DNA from: Pseudanabaena sp. PCC 6802
Lineage (GTDB): Bacteria; Cyanobacteriota; Cyanobacteriia; Pseudanabaenales; Pseudanabaenaceae
DNA length: 64,000 nucleotides
Direction: 5' to 3'
NCBI RefSeq assembly: GCF_000332175.1
Contig: NZ_KB235914.1
Location: 2,538,868-2,602,867, forward strand
A model generated the notes under the pieces. It made no database searches and was not told the DNA's origin. It saw nothing but the letters and a program-made list of their open reading frames with translations. A program made the translations under genes and the position numbers. Positions 43,150 to 52,379 of the stretch are shown here, piece after piece. Positions within the stretch are counted from its first letter, which is position 1. Every line of letters starts with the position of its first letter.

Positions 43150-44013
43150 CTACAAGAGTGCCTGAATTTCCGCAATACCTATACCAGTTTTCTGGCTGAT
43201 AGTTTCGATGTCGAGTAGACCAAGAAGGGAGCGGGCGATCGCTATTGCTTTCTCCCGCTCACCTTCAGCTCGACCTTCAGCATGACCTTCAGCTCGACCA
43301 TCCTGTCTTGCCTTTAAAATTGCGTTGCGATTATCATGCAAAAACATTTCTCGCTTTTCTAATAGTTCTAGTTCCTTTTTGCTCAGTTTACTTTGCTTCG
43401 CGACCTCAAAAGCGTGATGAAGTGCTGGCACCTCATCTAAATTTGGTGGTGCTGTTTGAAGCTTGTTAGCAGATCGCAGAAAGTACAACCATTTATCGGT
43501 CAGGGTTTCCAACTGATCTAATTCACGCTTGAATTTAGGCAACTCCACAAACACTAGCTCAATATCATCGCTGTAGTCGGTCAAATCGTCTTTCTCCTTG
43601 AGGCGATAACGGGAGATGATCCGTTCTTGCTCTGGAAACATCTCAAAATCGGTTATCGTTAGGGCAATCACAGGATTTAGTAATGTGTAATCTTCCCCAA
43701 CAGACAGTTGAATCGAAAAGGCTTTGGCAGCATTGTAGAGTACCCGTTTTTCAAACCCCAACACATTCAATACCTGCATTTCAATAATCACGGTTTTATT
43801 ACCTGCGATCGTGGCTTTGACATCGAGATAAGAATCTTTCATCCCTTTAATGCGTGGAGCCTGGTAGGGATCGATAATTTCTACATCGAGAATAGTTTCT
43901 TTCTCTTCATAGAGAATGGCATTGAGGAAACTAATTAGAATATCTTTGCTCTTTTTAGAGCCAAAGATTTTCTTGAAAGCAAAGTCAGTTTTGGGGTTGA
44001 TAAATGTCGTCAT
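43150..44013 (-). CDS. Rpn-family PD-(D/E)XK nuclease / putative transposase
   Basis: This 287-aa protein starts INPKTDFAFKKIFGSKKSKDIL and has DVKATIAGNKTVIIEMQV, the nuclease motif D...ExQ of Rpn (recombination-promoting nuclease) proteins. It ends in an Arg/Glu/Gly-rich repeat (RQDGRAEGHAEGRAEGERE) and a short HTH-like helix. Rpn proteins promote RecA-independent recombination or defend against phage. It lies on the opposite strand between two copper-controlled genes and may be an inserted passenger. Confidence 0.85.
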   Translation of the reverse strand: MTTFINPKTDFAFKKIFGSKKSKDILISFLNAILYEEKETILDVEIIDPYQAPRIKGMKDSYLDVKATIAGNKTVIIEMQVLNVLGFEKRVLYNAAKAFSIQLSVGEDYTLLNPVIALTITDFEMFPEQERIISRYRLKEKDDLTDYSDDIELVFVELPKFKRELDQLETLTDKWLYFLRSANKLQTAPPNLDEVPALHHAFEVAKQSKLSKKELELLEKREMFLHDNRNAILKARQDGRAEGHAEGRAEGEREKAIAIARSLLGLLDIETISQKTGIGIAEIQALL

Positions 44014-44096
44014 AACGACGTAACTCAAGCGAGGGATTCAAGTGCATTTATTCTAACAAATCGAACAATGTAGCCCCAAAAGTACAGATCCGAAAA

Positions 44097-44113
44097 TTTC
44101 ATCCCAATTTCAT
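44097..44113 (+). promoter_or_regulatory. CopR-type box upstream of the HlyD-RND operon
   Basis: TTTCAT-CCCAA-TTTCAT, exact, 67 bp before the ATG at 44181. Confidence 0.75.
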
Positions 44114-44180
44114 CGCCTTATGAAAAACTGTATTCAGCCCTAGCAAATCTAACCTTTTACCTTATCAGTGGATAATAACT

Positions 44181-45812
44181 ATGACTTATTACCGCCCCCT
44201 CGCCAAGCAGCATTTCGTGGCTGGAGCATTAGTCAGTCTAGCTTTATTAGCTCTTCCTAGCGCCTATCCAGTCAGCGTACTTGCCCATGCGGGGCATGGT
44301 AGTGAGTTTGGCGGCAATAAAGCCACGCAATCCAAGGATGCGATCGCCGTCGATGCAGAAACAGCAAAGCGGATGGGACTCAAAGTAGAACCTGTCGCCT
44401 CTAAGCGCCTAGCCTTAGGGATTCAAACCACGGGGCAAATTGCGCATATGCCCGATCGCAAAGCCGAAGTCACTACCCCAATCAAAGGTAAGGTGGTGAA
44501 GCTATTTGTCAAACCAGGCGCAGTGGTGAAAGCAGGTCAGGTTTTGGCAATTCTATCTAGCCCAGAACTAGGGGAATTGCGGGTGAGTGCGATCGAAAAG
44601 CGGGCGGAAGCTGAGGTAGATCTGCGATTAGCGCAGCAAAACTACGATCGCCAGAAGCAAATAGCTACGTTAGACATAGAGCAAGCCAGAACTGAACTTA
44701 AGATAGATCGGGAGCGCTACGATCGAGACAAGGAACTGCAAGAGCGCGGGGCAATTCCCAAACGGCAGTTGCTAGAATCGGAGTCTAAATTAGCCACAGC
44801 GAAGGCCGCAGTAACTAAAGCTGAAAGTCGATTGCAGGTTATGGAAGCTGAGGCTCAGCAACAACGCGCTCAGTCTCGGGTGCAACTGAGTAATGCTGCC
44901 TATGAGGCACGTCTGCGCCAGCTTAGTGTTAATCCTAATTCCGACGGCACGATCGCGATTAAAGCCCCCATTGACGGCACGATCGCCGATCGCGAGATTT
45001 CGCTGGGACAATCCGTTGAAGAAGCGGGTAAACCCTTGATGACAATTGTGGATAGCAGCGCGGTTTTAGCCACCGCCAATGTCTATGAAAAGGATTTAAA
45101 CAAGGTTAAAGTTGGGCAGTCAGTGCGCATCAAGGTAGCTGGATTACCAGATCGCACTTTTACTGGGAAAATTACTGTAATCGGCGCTGTTGTAACGGGT
45201 GAAAGTCGCGTCGTGCCTGTCCAAGCAGAGTTAGAAAACGCCAATGGGTTGCTGAAGCCAGGGATGTTTGCAGAATTAGAGATCCTAACCGAGCGATCGC
45301 CAGAAGCAGTCTTAGCCATTCCCCAGTCGGCGATTGTGGAAGCCAACGGTCAGCAGATCGTCTATGTCCAAAATGGTAATGCCTACCAGCCTGTCAACAT
45401 CACTCTGGGTCGCAAATCGGGTGACTTAATCGAAATTAAAGATGGGCTATTTGAGGGGGATTTAGTTGTAACGCAGCGGGGGATGCAACTCTACGCGCAA
45501 TCCCTGCGGGGAGGCAAAAAAGCAGAAGATTCTAAGAGTGATACTGCTCCAGAGACTAATTTGGCAACAGTGCCAGGCAATAGTCAGATGCCCTGGTGGG
45601 TAGTCTTGCCAATCGGAGGCGCGATCGCCGCAGGAGCATTCTGGTTAGGGCGACGCACCAAACCTGCTCTGGCGACTGTGGATATTAGTGCTAATGGCTT
45701 AGGAAAAAGTACAGATATTTATGTCGATCGTTCTCAGTCTCATTCCCAACATAATTTACCTGATTCGGAAGTACAGCATGGCGATCGCGAAGATCGTCAC
45801 TCAAATAATTAG
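44181..45812 (+). CDS. copB: HlyD-type periplasmic adaptor of heavy-metal RND pump (CopB/CusB-like)
   Basis: This 543-aa adaptor has a signal/anchor (VAGALVSLALLALPSAYPVSVLAHAGHG), lipoyl half (VVKLFVKPGAVVKAGQVLA), coiled-coil hairpin (about 130-220), second lipoyl half (IKAPIDGTIADREISLGQS), a barrel domain, and a C-terminal membrane helix (WWVVLPIGGAIAAGAFWLG) plus His-rich tail. The C-terminal anchor is unusual for CusB-type adaptors. The RND gene starts 11 bp later, and a CopR box precedes the operon. In Synechocystis the matching genes are copBAC. Confidence 0.88.
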   Translation: MTYYRPLAKQHFVAGALVSLALLALPSAYPVSVLAHAGHGSEFGGNKATQSKDAIAVDAETAKRMGLKVEPVASKRLALGIQTTGQIAHMPDRKAEVTTPIKGKVVKLFVKPGAVVKAGQVLAILSSPELGELRVSAIEKRAEAEVDLRLAQQNYDRQKQIATLDIEQARTELKIDRERYDRDKELQERGAIPKRQLLESESKLATAKAAVTKAESRLQVMEAEAQQQRAQSRVQLSNAAYEARLRQLSVNPNSDGTIAIKAPIDGTIADREISLGQSVEEAGKPLMTIVDSSAVLATANVYEKDLNKVKVGQSVRIKVAGLPDRTFTGKITVIGAVVTGESRVVPVQAELENANGLLKPGMFAELEILTERSPEAVLAIPQSAIVEANGQQIVYVQNGNAYQPVNITLGRKSGDLIEIKDGLFEGDLVVTQRGMQLYAQSLRGGKKAEDSKSDTAPETNLATVPGNSQMPWWVVLPIGGAIAAGAFWLGRRTKPALATVDISANGLGKSTDIYVDRSQSHSQHNLPDSEVQHGDREDRHSNN

Positions 45813-45823
45813 GAGCGATCGCT

Positions 45824-48800
45824 ATGCTTAATGCCATTCTCAAATGGTCGATCGCGCAACGCTGGCTCGTTGTAATTATCTCGATTATCGTTAGTCTCTG
45901 GGGTTTTCGGGTCATTTCGCAGATGCCCCTAGATGTTTTCCCTAGCTTTGCACCGCCGCAGGTAGAGATTCAAACAGAAGCAAAAGGACTAGCCCCAGAG
46001 GAAATTGAATCTCTGGTTACTTTGCCAATCGAAAGTGCGATTAACGGCACACCTGGCGTGACGACGGTGCGCTCCTCATCAGCGGTGGGGATATCTGTTG
46101 TCAAAGTAATTTTTAACTGGGGTACGGATATTTACCAGGCAAGGCAATTAGTAACAGAACGATTGCAGCAAGCACGGAGCAAGTTACCCGAAGGTGTGGA
46201 GCAACCGCAAATTCAACCAATTAGTTCTCCGATTGGGGTGATTCTGAAATATAGCTTTACCTCTGATACAGTTCCCTCGATGGAAGTGCGACGCATTGTG
46301 GACTGGCAGGTGACAAATCGATTACTTGCCGTGCCAGGTGTAACTCAAATTGTCGTATTCGGCGGTGATATCAGGCAATATCAGGTACTCATCGATCCCA
46401 AAAAATTACAGGCATTTGATGTCACAATCGAAGATGTTGAAAAAGCGGCAAAAGCAGCAAATTCTAACGCTCCTGGTGGCTTCTTAACCACCTCAGATCG
46501 AGAATTGCTGATTCGCGGTGTGGGCAGAATTCAATCTATCCAGGACTTAGCTAAGTCGGCGATCAAGGCGCGAGATGGTAAACCTGTTCTTTTGGGAGAT
46601 GTGGCAGAGGTAAAGCTTGGGGCAGCCCTTAAGCGTGGCGATGCGATTGTGAATGGTAAGCAAGCAATTGTTCTGATTGTAAATAAGCAACCCCGTGCCG
46701 ACACACCAACTGTGACCAAAGCAGTAGAAGAGGCAATGAAGGAGATCGCAACTGCACTGCCCAAAGATATTCAAGTCAAGGTTACTTTCCGTCAAGAAGA
46801 CTTTATTGAGGCTTCCATTACCAATATTGAAGAAGCATTGCGGGATGGCATCATCATTGTCTCAGTCATTCTAATTCTGTTTCTGATGAACTGGCGAACC
46901 GTAATCATTACTCTCAGTGCTTTGCCCTTATCCTTAATTCTGGGTGTGATGATTCTTAACTGGGCGGGAGAGGGCATCAATACGATGACACTGGGTGGCT
47001 TGGCAGTGGCAATTGGTTCAGTAGTTGATGATGCGATCGTGGACATGGAAAATGTCTATCGCCGACTGCGCGAAAATCAAATTGCGGGGACACCCGTACC
47101 CCCTTTGCAAGTTGTGTTTAATGGCTCTATCGAAGTGCGGGTAAGCGTTCTATTCTCTACAATTATTATTGCCGTCGTGTTTGCACCGATTTTTTCCCTC
47201 TCTGGAGTAGAAGGACGCATCTTCTCACCGATGGGATTAGCATACCTTCTGTCTATCCTCGCTTCTACTTTAGTAGCACTAACCCTTACCCCTGCTTTAT
47301 GCGCGTTGCTTTTAGTAAATCGTCAGCTCCCCCCAGATGAAACATGGGTAGCAAGATTCTCGGAACGCCTCTATCACCCGGCTTTGATGTTTGCTGTGCA
47401 ATGGCCGAAAGTGGTTATCTTCTTTGCCACGGCTGCACTTGTAGCGGCGATTGTGATTCTACCTTCCTTAGGGCGATCGTTCTTGCCAGAGTTTCAAGAG
47501 CGATCGCTAATCAATGCCATTAACCTCTATCCTGGTGGTTCCTTAGAAGCTACGAATCAGGTTGGTTTTTCGATCGCGAGTGCATTGAAAGACGATAAGC
47601 GGTTCGAGGTAATTCAACTACGATCGGGCCGCGCTCCAGGCGATAGTGACGTTGGTGGAGTCAACTTTGCCGAGATGGATATAGAACTGAGTGCGGAAGC
47701 AGTACGCGATCGTAAAGGGGCAATCGAAACTCTACGTCAGGAATTTGCGAAACTTCCTGGGGTTGCCGCAAATGTGGGTGGATTTATCTCCCACCGTATG
47801 GATGAGGTGCTGTCAGGTGTACGATCTGGTATTGCCGTTAAAATTTATGGTTCCGATCTATCAGAACTGCTTAGGTTAGGACAGCAGGTAGAGCAGGTCA
47901 TGCAAGCAATTCCTGGCGTTGTCGATCTGCAATTAGAACAGCAAATTCCCATCAAGCAGATTCAAATCCAATTCGATCGCACAGCGGCGGCTCGCTATGG
48001 TTTAACCGTAGGTGAACTTTCCAACACAATCGAAACAGCAATGAACGGCAAAGTTGTCTCCCAAGTACTGGAAAAGCAACAGGTATTTGATATGGTCGTG
48101 TGGTTAGAAGAAAAGTCTCGCCGCGATCTAGAAACCATCAGCAATCTTCTAGTTGATACACCTGACGGCAAGAAGATTCCACTCGCTCAAGTCGCCAAGA
48201 TTGACTATGGTACGGGGCCGAACACAATCAATCGTGAAAATGTCTCTCGTCTGATTGTGGTTTCTGCAAATGCTACTGGACGGGACTTGCGATCGCTTGT
48301 GGATGAGATTAAGGAAAAAATCAAGCAGCAGGTGCAATTTCCCTCTGGCTACTTTCCAGTCTATGGTGGGCAGTTTGAGTCGGAGGAACGTGCTACCCAA
48401 AATTTCATTGTCTACGGCGCTCTAGCTTTCATCATTATCACCGTACTGATTTACTTTGCCGTTAAAACTATCCCCGCAACGCTGGCTATTATGATTAACC
48501 TGCCTCTAGCACTGATTGGCGGACTAATCTCAATCATGTTAACAGGGGGAGCGATCTCTGTTGCTTCTCTGGTGGGATTTATTACCCTATTTGGCGTAGC
48601 AACACGCAACGGCCTATTATTGGTGGATAATTACGACGCTAAACTTGCGGCGGGGATGTCTATGCGAGAAACGATCGTCAAGGGATCGAGCGAACGTCTT
48701 GCTGCAATCTTGATGACGGCTCTTTCTTCAGCTTTAGGGATGTTTCCACTAGTGATTAGTGGAGGAGCAGGGAAGGAGATTCTACAGCCTCTAGCTGTTG

Positions 48801-48949
48801 TAGTCTTCGGAGGTCTATTTACCTCTACAGCCTTAACCTTGCTTGTTTTACCTGCTTTATATTCCCAATTTGGCAAGTATCTGATGTCTACCCAAGCAGA
48901 GGCGATCGCTGCGACTAAATCAATCGAGTTAGAAGAAGCAAATATCTAG
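45824..48949 (+). CDS. copA: Heavy-metal RND efflux permease (CopA/CusA/CzcA family)
   Basis: This 1041-aa inner-membrane RND transporter has the twelve-helix layout with two large periplasmic loops. Start IAQRWLVVIISIIVSLWGF; helix-4 proton-relay region VAIGSVVDDAIVDMENVYRRL; second half GVATRNGLLLVDNYDAKL; end GGLFTSTALTLLVLPALYSQFGKYL. The family moves Cu+/Ag+ or divalent ions from the periplasm through the adaptor and TolC. Context (six copper boxes, CopRS) favours copper. The gene was the template of the remnant at 49513-49664. Confidence 0.92.
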   Translation: MLNAILKWSIAQRWLVVIISIIVSLWGFRVISQMPLDVFPSFAPPQVEIQTEAKGLAPEEIESLVTLPIESAINGTPGVTTVRSSSAVGISVVKVIFNWGTDIYQARQLVTERLQQARSKLPEGVEQPQIQPISSPIGVILKYSFTSDTVPSMEVRRIVDWQVTNRLLAVPGVTQIVVFGGDIRQYQVLIDPKKLQAFDVTIEDVEKAAKAANSNAPGGFLTTSDRELLIRGVGRIQSIQDLAKSAIKARDGKPVLLGDVAEVKLGAALKRGDAIVNGKQAIVLIVNKQPRADTPTVTKAVEEAMKEIATALPKDIQVKVTFRQEDFIEASITNIEEALRDGIIIVSVILILFLMNWRTVIITLSALPLSLILGVMILNWAGEGINTMTLGGLAVAIGSVVDDAIVDMENVYRRLRENQIAGTPVPPLQVVFNGSIEVRVSVLFSTIIIAVVFAPIFSLSGVEGRIFSPMGLAYLLSILASTLVALTLTPALCALLLVNRQLPPDETWVARFSERLYHPALMFAVQWPKVVIFFATAALVAAIVILPSLGRSFLPEFQERSLINAINLYPGGSLEATNQVGFSIASALKDDKRFEVIQLRSGRAPGDSDVGGVNFAEMDIELSAEAVRDRKGAIETLRQEFAKLPGVAANVGGFISHRMDEVLSGVRSGIAVKIYGSDLSELLRLGQQVEQVMQAIPGVVDLQLEQQIPIKQIQIQFDRTAAARYGLTVGELSNTIETAMNGKVVSQVLEKQQVFDMVVWLEEKSRRDLETISNLLVDTPDGKKIPLAQVAKIDYGTGPNTINRENVSRLIVVSANATGRDLRSLVDEIKEKIKQQVQFPSGYFPVYGGQFESEERATQNFIVYGALAFIIITVLIYFAVKTIPATLAIMINLPLALIGGLISIMLTGGAISVASLVGFITLFGVATRNGLLLVDNYDAKLAAGMSMRETIVKGSSERLAAILMTALSSALGMFPLVISGGAGKEILQPLAVVVFGGLFTSTALTLLVLPALYSQFGKYLMSTQAEAIAATKSIELEEANI

Positions 48950-48982
48950 TTTTGTCATTTATTTTTATTTGGAGTGAATTCG

Positions 48983-49504
48983 ATGCCATCTTTCAAACTA
49001 TTCATAATCGGTTCGGGTATTGTGGGTTTGCTAGCACTAGGCGCGTGCAGCAGTGGTAATCAAACCAGTAGTTCCACCCCTACTTCGGTTGAAACAACTG
49101 CCCCAACAACTACAGCCACTAAACCTACTGAAGCAGCTACCAGTTCATCTCCCGATCCTGCCAAAACAGAATCCCAAGAGCAAGGCAAACCTAAGCAAGG
49201 TGGACAAGTGGTCGAGTCAGGTGCTTACCATTTGGAACTAGTCACAGGCAAAGAGGAAAGCGGCGTACATCTCGATTTTTTCTTACAGAAAGGAGACAAT
49301 CATGAAGCGATCGCTGATGCTAAGGTAAAAGCACAAGTCAAATTGCCTGATGGCACTCAAAAGTCATTGGATCTAGAATACGATGCCTCTGGCAAGCACT
49401 ACACGATTTTACTGCCAACTAAAGTTCCTGGAGAGTATCAAGTTGCAATTCTCTCTGACATTAAGGGTGAAAGGGTGAATGGGCGCTTTAGCTTTAAGTT
49501 GTAG
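48983..49504 (+). CDS. Small lipoprotein with paralog downstream
   Basis: This 173-aa lipoprotein (ATG 48983, lipobox LALGACSSG) has a Thr/Ser/Pro-rich linker and a C-terminal domain (about 75-173): GGQVVESGAYHLELVTGKEE, HLDFFLQKGDNHEAI, AQVKLPDGTQKSLDLEYD, GKHYTILLPTKVPGEYQVAI, ERVNGRFSFKL. This Ig-like domain is shared with the protein at 49690 and resembles FixH/YtkA modules. The His residues suggest copper. It follows the RND gene by 33 bp. Confidence 0.75.
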   Translation: MPSFKLFIIGSGIVGLLALGACSSGNQTSSSTPTSVETTAPTTTATKPTEAATSSSPDPAKTESQEQGKPKQGGQVVESGAYHLELVTGKEESGVHLDFFLQKGDNHEAIADAKVKAQVKLPDGTQKSLDLEYDASGKHYTILLPTKVPGEYQVAILSDIKGERVNGRFSFKL

Positions 49505-49512
49505 TTCGCATA

Positions 49513-49664
49513 GCGGTTGTAGTTTTGGCGGGTTGTTTACTTCGACAGCCCTCACCTTGCTGGTTTTGCCAGCTTTTTACTCACTGTTTGGTAAATATCT
49601 CATTCCCAAAAAAGAAGAGATGCTTGCTGAACGTGACGGCAAATTGAATGAAGTTAGCGCGTAA
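49513..49664 (+). pseudogene. 3' remnant of a second RND pump gene
   Basis: The end of the RND permease is repeated here in shortened, frameshifted form. The residues GGLFTSTALTLLVLPAFYS then LFGKYLIPKKEEMLAERD match the end of the gene at 45824-48949. Just before them GCG GTT GTA GTT (AVVV) aligns with the same gene only if one T is restored (49524-49527). Everything upstream of it is missing. The block is followed by a paralog of the lipoprotein gene, as in the intact copy, so it is the scar of a duplicated RND-lipoprotein unit. Confidence 0.8.
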
Positions 49665-49689
49665 ATCTATCTTATTTTTGGAATAAATT

Positions 49690-50133
49690 ATGAAATCTCA
49701 AGTCTTTTCAGCATTTGCCGCGATCGTCATTACTACTTTAGGTACTGTCGGGCAAATTGCGATCGCATCTAACCCATCACTAACACAACAAGAAAATATC
49801 ACCAAGACGAAAGCTGTTGGGAATAAAGGCGGTCAAGTTGTTGAGTCGCAGGGCTATCATTTAGAGTTTGTGCCTGAAAAAAGCGATAAAGGAATGCATC
49901 TGGACTTCTATTTGCAAAAAGGTGATACCCATACTGCTGTGGGAGGAGCAAAGGTAACGGCTCAGGTACAAATGCCTGATGGCAAGAAGGAAACCTTGAC
50001 ACTGAAGTACGATGACAAGGAAAAGCATTACACTGCATTACTTGCTACCAAAGCCACAGGTGAATATAAAGTAGTAATTCTCTTGGATATTGGCGGTAAA
50101 AAAGTGAATGGACGTTTCAGCTTTAAGAGATAG
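49690..50133 (+). CDS. Secreted paralog of the RND-linked lipoprotein
   Basis: This 147-aa protein has a signal peptide (AAIVITTLGTVGQIAIAS) without lipobox Cys, so it is probably soluble in the periplasm. The domain matches the lipoprotein at 48983 throughout: GGQVVESQGYHLEFVPEKSD, MHLDFYLQKGDTHTA, AQVQMPDGKKETLTLKYD, KHYTALLATKATGEYKVVI, KKVNGRFSFKR. It follows the RND remnant by 25 bp. Confidence 0.75.
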   Translation: MKSQVFSAFAAIVITTLGTVGQIAIASNPSLTQQENITKTKAVGNKGGQVVESQGYHLEFVPEKSDKGMHLDFYLQKGDTHTAVGGAKVTAQVQMPDGKKETLTLKYDDKEKHYTALLATKATGEYKVVILLDIGGKKVNGRFSFKR

Positions 50134-50196
50134 TTCATATTCCTGGATCGCAATCTTAGTCTGCCAGTTTTCCAACTCAGTCTCCTGCAAGTTCAT

Positions 50197-50892
50197 ATGA
50201 AAATTCTATTAGTTGAAGATGAACTAGATCTCGGACGCATCATCCAAAATAGTCTCAACCAGGAAAAATATATAGTTGACTGGTTCCAAGATGGGGATCT
50301 CGCTTGGCAATATCTGGAAAGTCAAGCCACTCAGTATACGCTTGCCATCCTTGACTGGCTATTACCTGGCTTATCGGGCATCGAACTCTGTCAACGCCTC
50401 CGCGCTCAGGGTAATCCCTTGCCAATCCTGATGCTCACTGCTAAAGATGGCATGGCAGATAAGGTCGCAGGACTCGATGCCGGAGCTGATGACTATTTGG
50501 TGAAACCGTTTAAAATCGTGGAACTGTTGGCAAGGCTGAGAGCTTTACAACGGCGATCGCCACAGATGCAACCGCAGCAATTACAAGTCGGCAACCTGAA
50601 ACTGGACTTCAGCACTTCAACTGTGACCGTGCAAGACGATCGCGGTCGCCCTCAGTCGTTATTCCTAACTAACAAGGAGTTTCAGTTACTCGAATACTTT
50701 ATGCGACACCCAAATCAAATTCTGAGCCGCGATCGCCTCATGAATCAACTTTGGGAAATCAATGCCGAAACTATTAGTAACGTCGTTGCCGCCCAAGTGC
50801 GTTTATTGCGGCGTAAGCTAGGAGAATATGGTTATGACAAGCTAATTGAAACCATTCCAGGTATGGGCTACCGCCTCAACCCACCATCATGA
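50197..50892 (+). CDS. copR: OmpR/PhoB-family response regulator, CopR-like
   Basis: This 231-aa regulator has a receiver domain (phosphoacceptor Asp53 in LAILDWLLPG, Lys in DYLVKPF, acidic pair near residue 8) and a C-terminal winged helix (about 130-231, FLTNKEFQLLEYFMRHPNQILSR...VAAQVRLLRRKL). In Synechocystis the copper regulator CopR is of this class and binds TTTCAT-N5-TTTCAT; six such boxes lie in this window. The stop overlaps the kinase start by 4 bp. Rpp/Nrs regulators are the closest alternatives. Confidence 0.85.
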   Translation: MKILLVEDELDLGRIIQNSLNQEKYIVDWFQDGDLAWQYLESQATQYTLAILDWLLPGLSGIELCQRLRAQGNPLPILMLTAKDGMADKVAGLDAGADDYLVKPFKIVELLARLRALQRRSPQMQPQQLQVGNLKLDFSTSTVTVQDDRGRPQSLFLTNKEFQLLEYFMRHPNQILSRDRLMNQLWEINAETISNVVAAQVRLLRRKLGEYGYDKLIETIPGMGYRLNPPS

Positions 50893-52250
50893 ATCAGAAT
50901 CATTTATTCACATCTACTCGCTGGAGCTTGGCGAGTTCTTATACGATTGTGATGGGATTAATCCTCAGCCTTTGTGGCATAGGGCTTTATCAAACGGTAG
51001 CTCATGCCCATTTTCAGTCACAGGATCGAGAGCTGGAATCTCTTTCTGGTGTCCTACATGACAGCCTAGAACCAATTCTCAAGCAACCTGGACTGATAGA
51101 TGCCAGCGTACAGAGAGTATTGCCCAATCTCTGCATCTTAGATGAAAACTCCAAAGCATCTTGTGCCCAAGTCAATAATCTCAAGCGGCATATTCTAGGC
51201 ACGATCCAGCAAGATAATTACTATGCTCGCTTTTGGAATCTGTCAGGAGATCCTGTCGCGATCGCAGGCAATCTGCCAGAAGGCATCCCAACAAATTTAG
51301 ACACAACCACTTGGCAAACTCTTCAAACTAAAAACGATCGCTACCATCAAGTTTCGATCCTGCTTAAAAATAATCAAAACCAACCTTGGGGATACATGCA
51401 GGTAGGTCACTCGCTCAAAGAAAGCGATCGCCATCTCGCCACACTCAAATTGATTTTACTACTGGGACTTCCCATTTCTATGCTTCTTGTCGGCGGTGCG
51501 AGTTGGTGGCTAGCAGGAAAAGCCATGCGTCCCGTTTACAGTTCGTATCAGCAAATCCAGCAGTTTACGGCTGATGCCGCCCACGAGTTGCGTACTCCAA
51601 TCGCCGTGATTTGTGCAGCGGTTGAGATGGCGCTTGCCACTTCTCCATCACTTGAATCAGAAGCGGATAGCACTTTACAGACAGTCGAACGCCAAAGTAG
51701 ACGTTTATCGCAATTGGTGCAGGATTTATTACTGCTATCTCGCATGGATCGACAAGAGCAACAAGATCGGCCATCTCCACCAATTAAATTCCAGTCCTGC
51801 TGTCTCAACGATCTAATCGGCGATCTAGTAGAAGAACTTGCAGATATCGCGATCGCGGCGAAAATCAGTCTTGGTCAAGATATTCAGGTAGATTATCCTT
51901 TATTAGTCTTAGGTAATGAGGAACGGCTCTATCGGCTGGTGGCAAATCTGATTACTAATGCCATTCAGTACACGCTTCCAGGAGGGCAAGTTAAGGTGAT
52001 TCTGAAACGAGAAGATCGCTACGCGGTCATCCAAGTCCATGATACGGGTATTGGCATTGCACTTCAAGACCAACCTCATATCTTCGATCGCTTCTATCGC
52101 GTTTCTAGCGATCGCTCCAGGGCAACAGGGGGATCTGGCTTGGGCTTAGCGATTGCGCAGGCGATCGCGCAGGCACATCAGGGTAGTATCCAGGTAAAGA
52201 GCCAGATGGGTAAAGGTAGTACTTTCACAGTTCGACTACCCTTAAAATAA
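50889..52250 (+). CDS. copS: Sensor histidine kinase, CopS-like
   Basis: This 453-aa kinase has two membrane helices (near 15-37 and 185-208) bounding a periplasmic sensor domain with Cys in NLCILDENSKASC, a possible metal site. A HAMP-like region follows, then phospho-His232 in AAHELRTPIAVI and ATPase motifs NLITNAIQYT, DTGIGI and GGSGLGLAIAQAI. It is translationally coupled to the regulator. A copper-sensing role is inferred from the CopR boxes and the neighbouring efflux genes. Confidence 0.85.
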   Translation: MNQNHLFTSTRWSLASSYTIVMGLILSLCGIGLYQTVAHAHFQSQDRELESLSGVLHDSLEPILKQPGLIDASVQRVLPNLCILDENSKASCAQVNNLKRHILGTIQQDNYYARFWNLSGDPVAIAGNLPEGIPTNLDTTTWQTLQTKNDRYHQVSILLKNNQNQPWGYMQVGHSLKESDRHLATLKLILLLGLPISMLLVGGASWWLAGKAMRPVYSSYQQIQQFTADAAHELRTPIAVICAAVEMALATSPSLESEADSTLQTVERQSRRLSQLVQDLLLLSRMDRQEQQDRPSPPIKFQSCCLNDLIGDLVEELADIAIAAKISLGQDIQVDYPLLVLGNEERLYRLVANLITNAIQYTLPGGQVKVILKREDRYAVIQVHDTGIGIALQDQPHIFDRFYRVSSDRSRATGGSGLGLAIAQAIAQAHQGSIQVKSQMGKGSTFTVRLPLK

Positions 52251-52379
52251 GCATGAGGGATAAAAAGTGAATAATACCAATTTCCTAAAATCGACTACAG
52301 CGGCGATCGAAAACATTAGCACAGATGCTTTTATCTCTGCGAAAATAATAGTTATCTGTGCTAGGACTCGACTTTTATC

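Noticed and set aside
36882-44113. Repeated TTTCATC words as a CRISPR array or dispersed repeat
   Set aside because: Copies are kilobases apart and lie only in promoters, with the N5 spacing of a regulator site; no spacer-repeat structure or cas gene is present anywhere in the window.
49479-49664. Possible 61-aa gene after the lipoprotein
   Set aside because: Its last 45 codons are the end of an RND permease, and the first part is a frame-shifted overlap with the lipoprotein gene. It is a remnant, not a gene.
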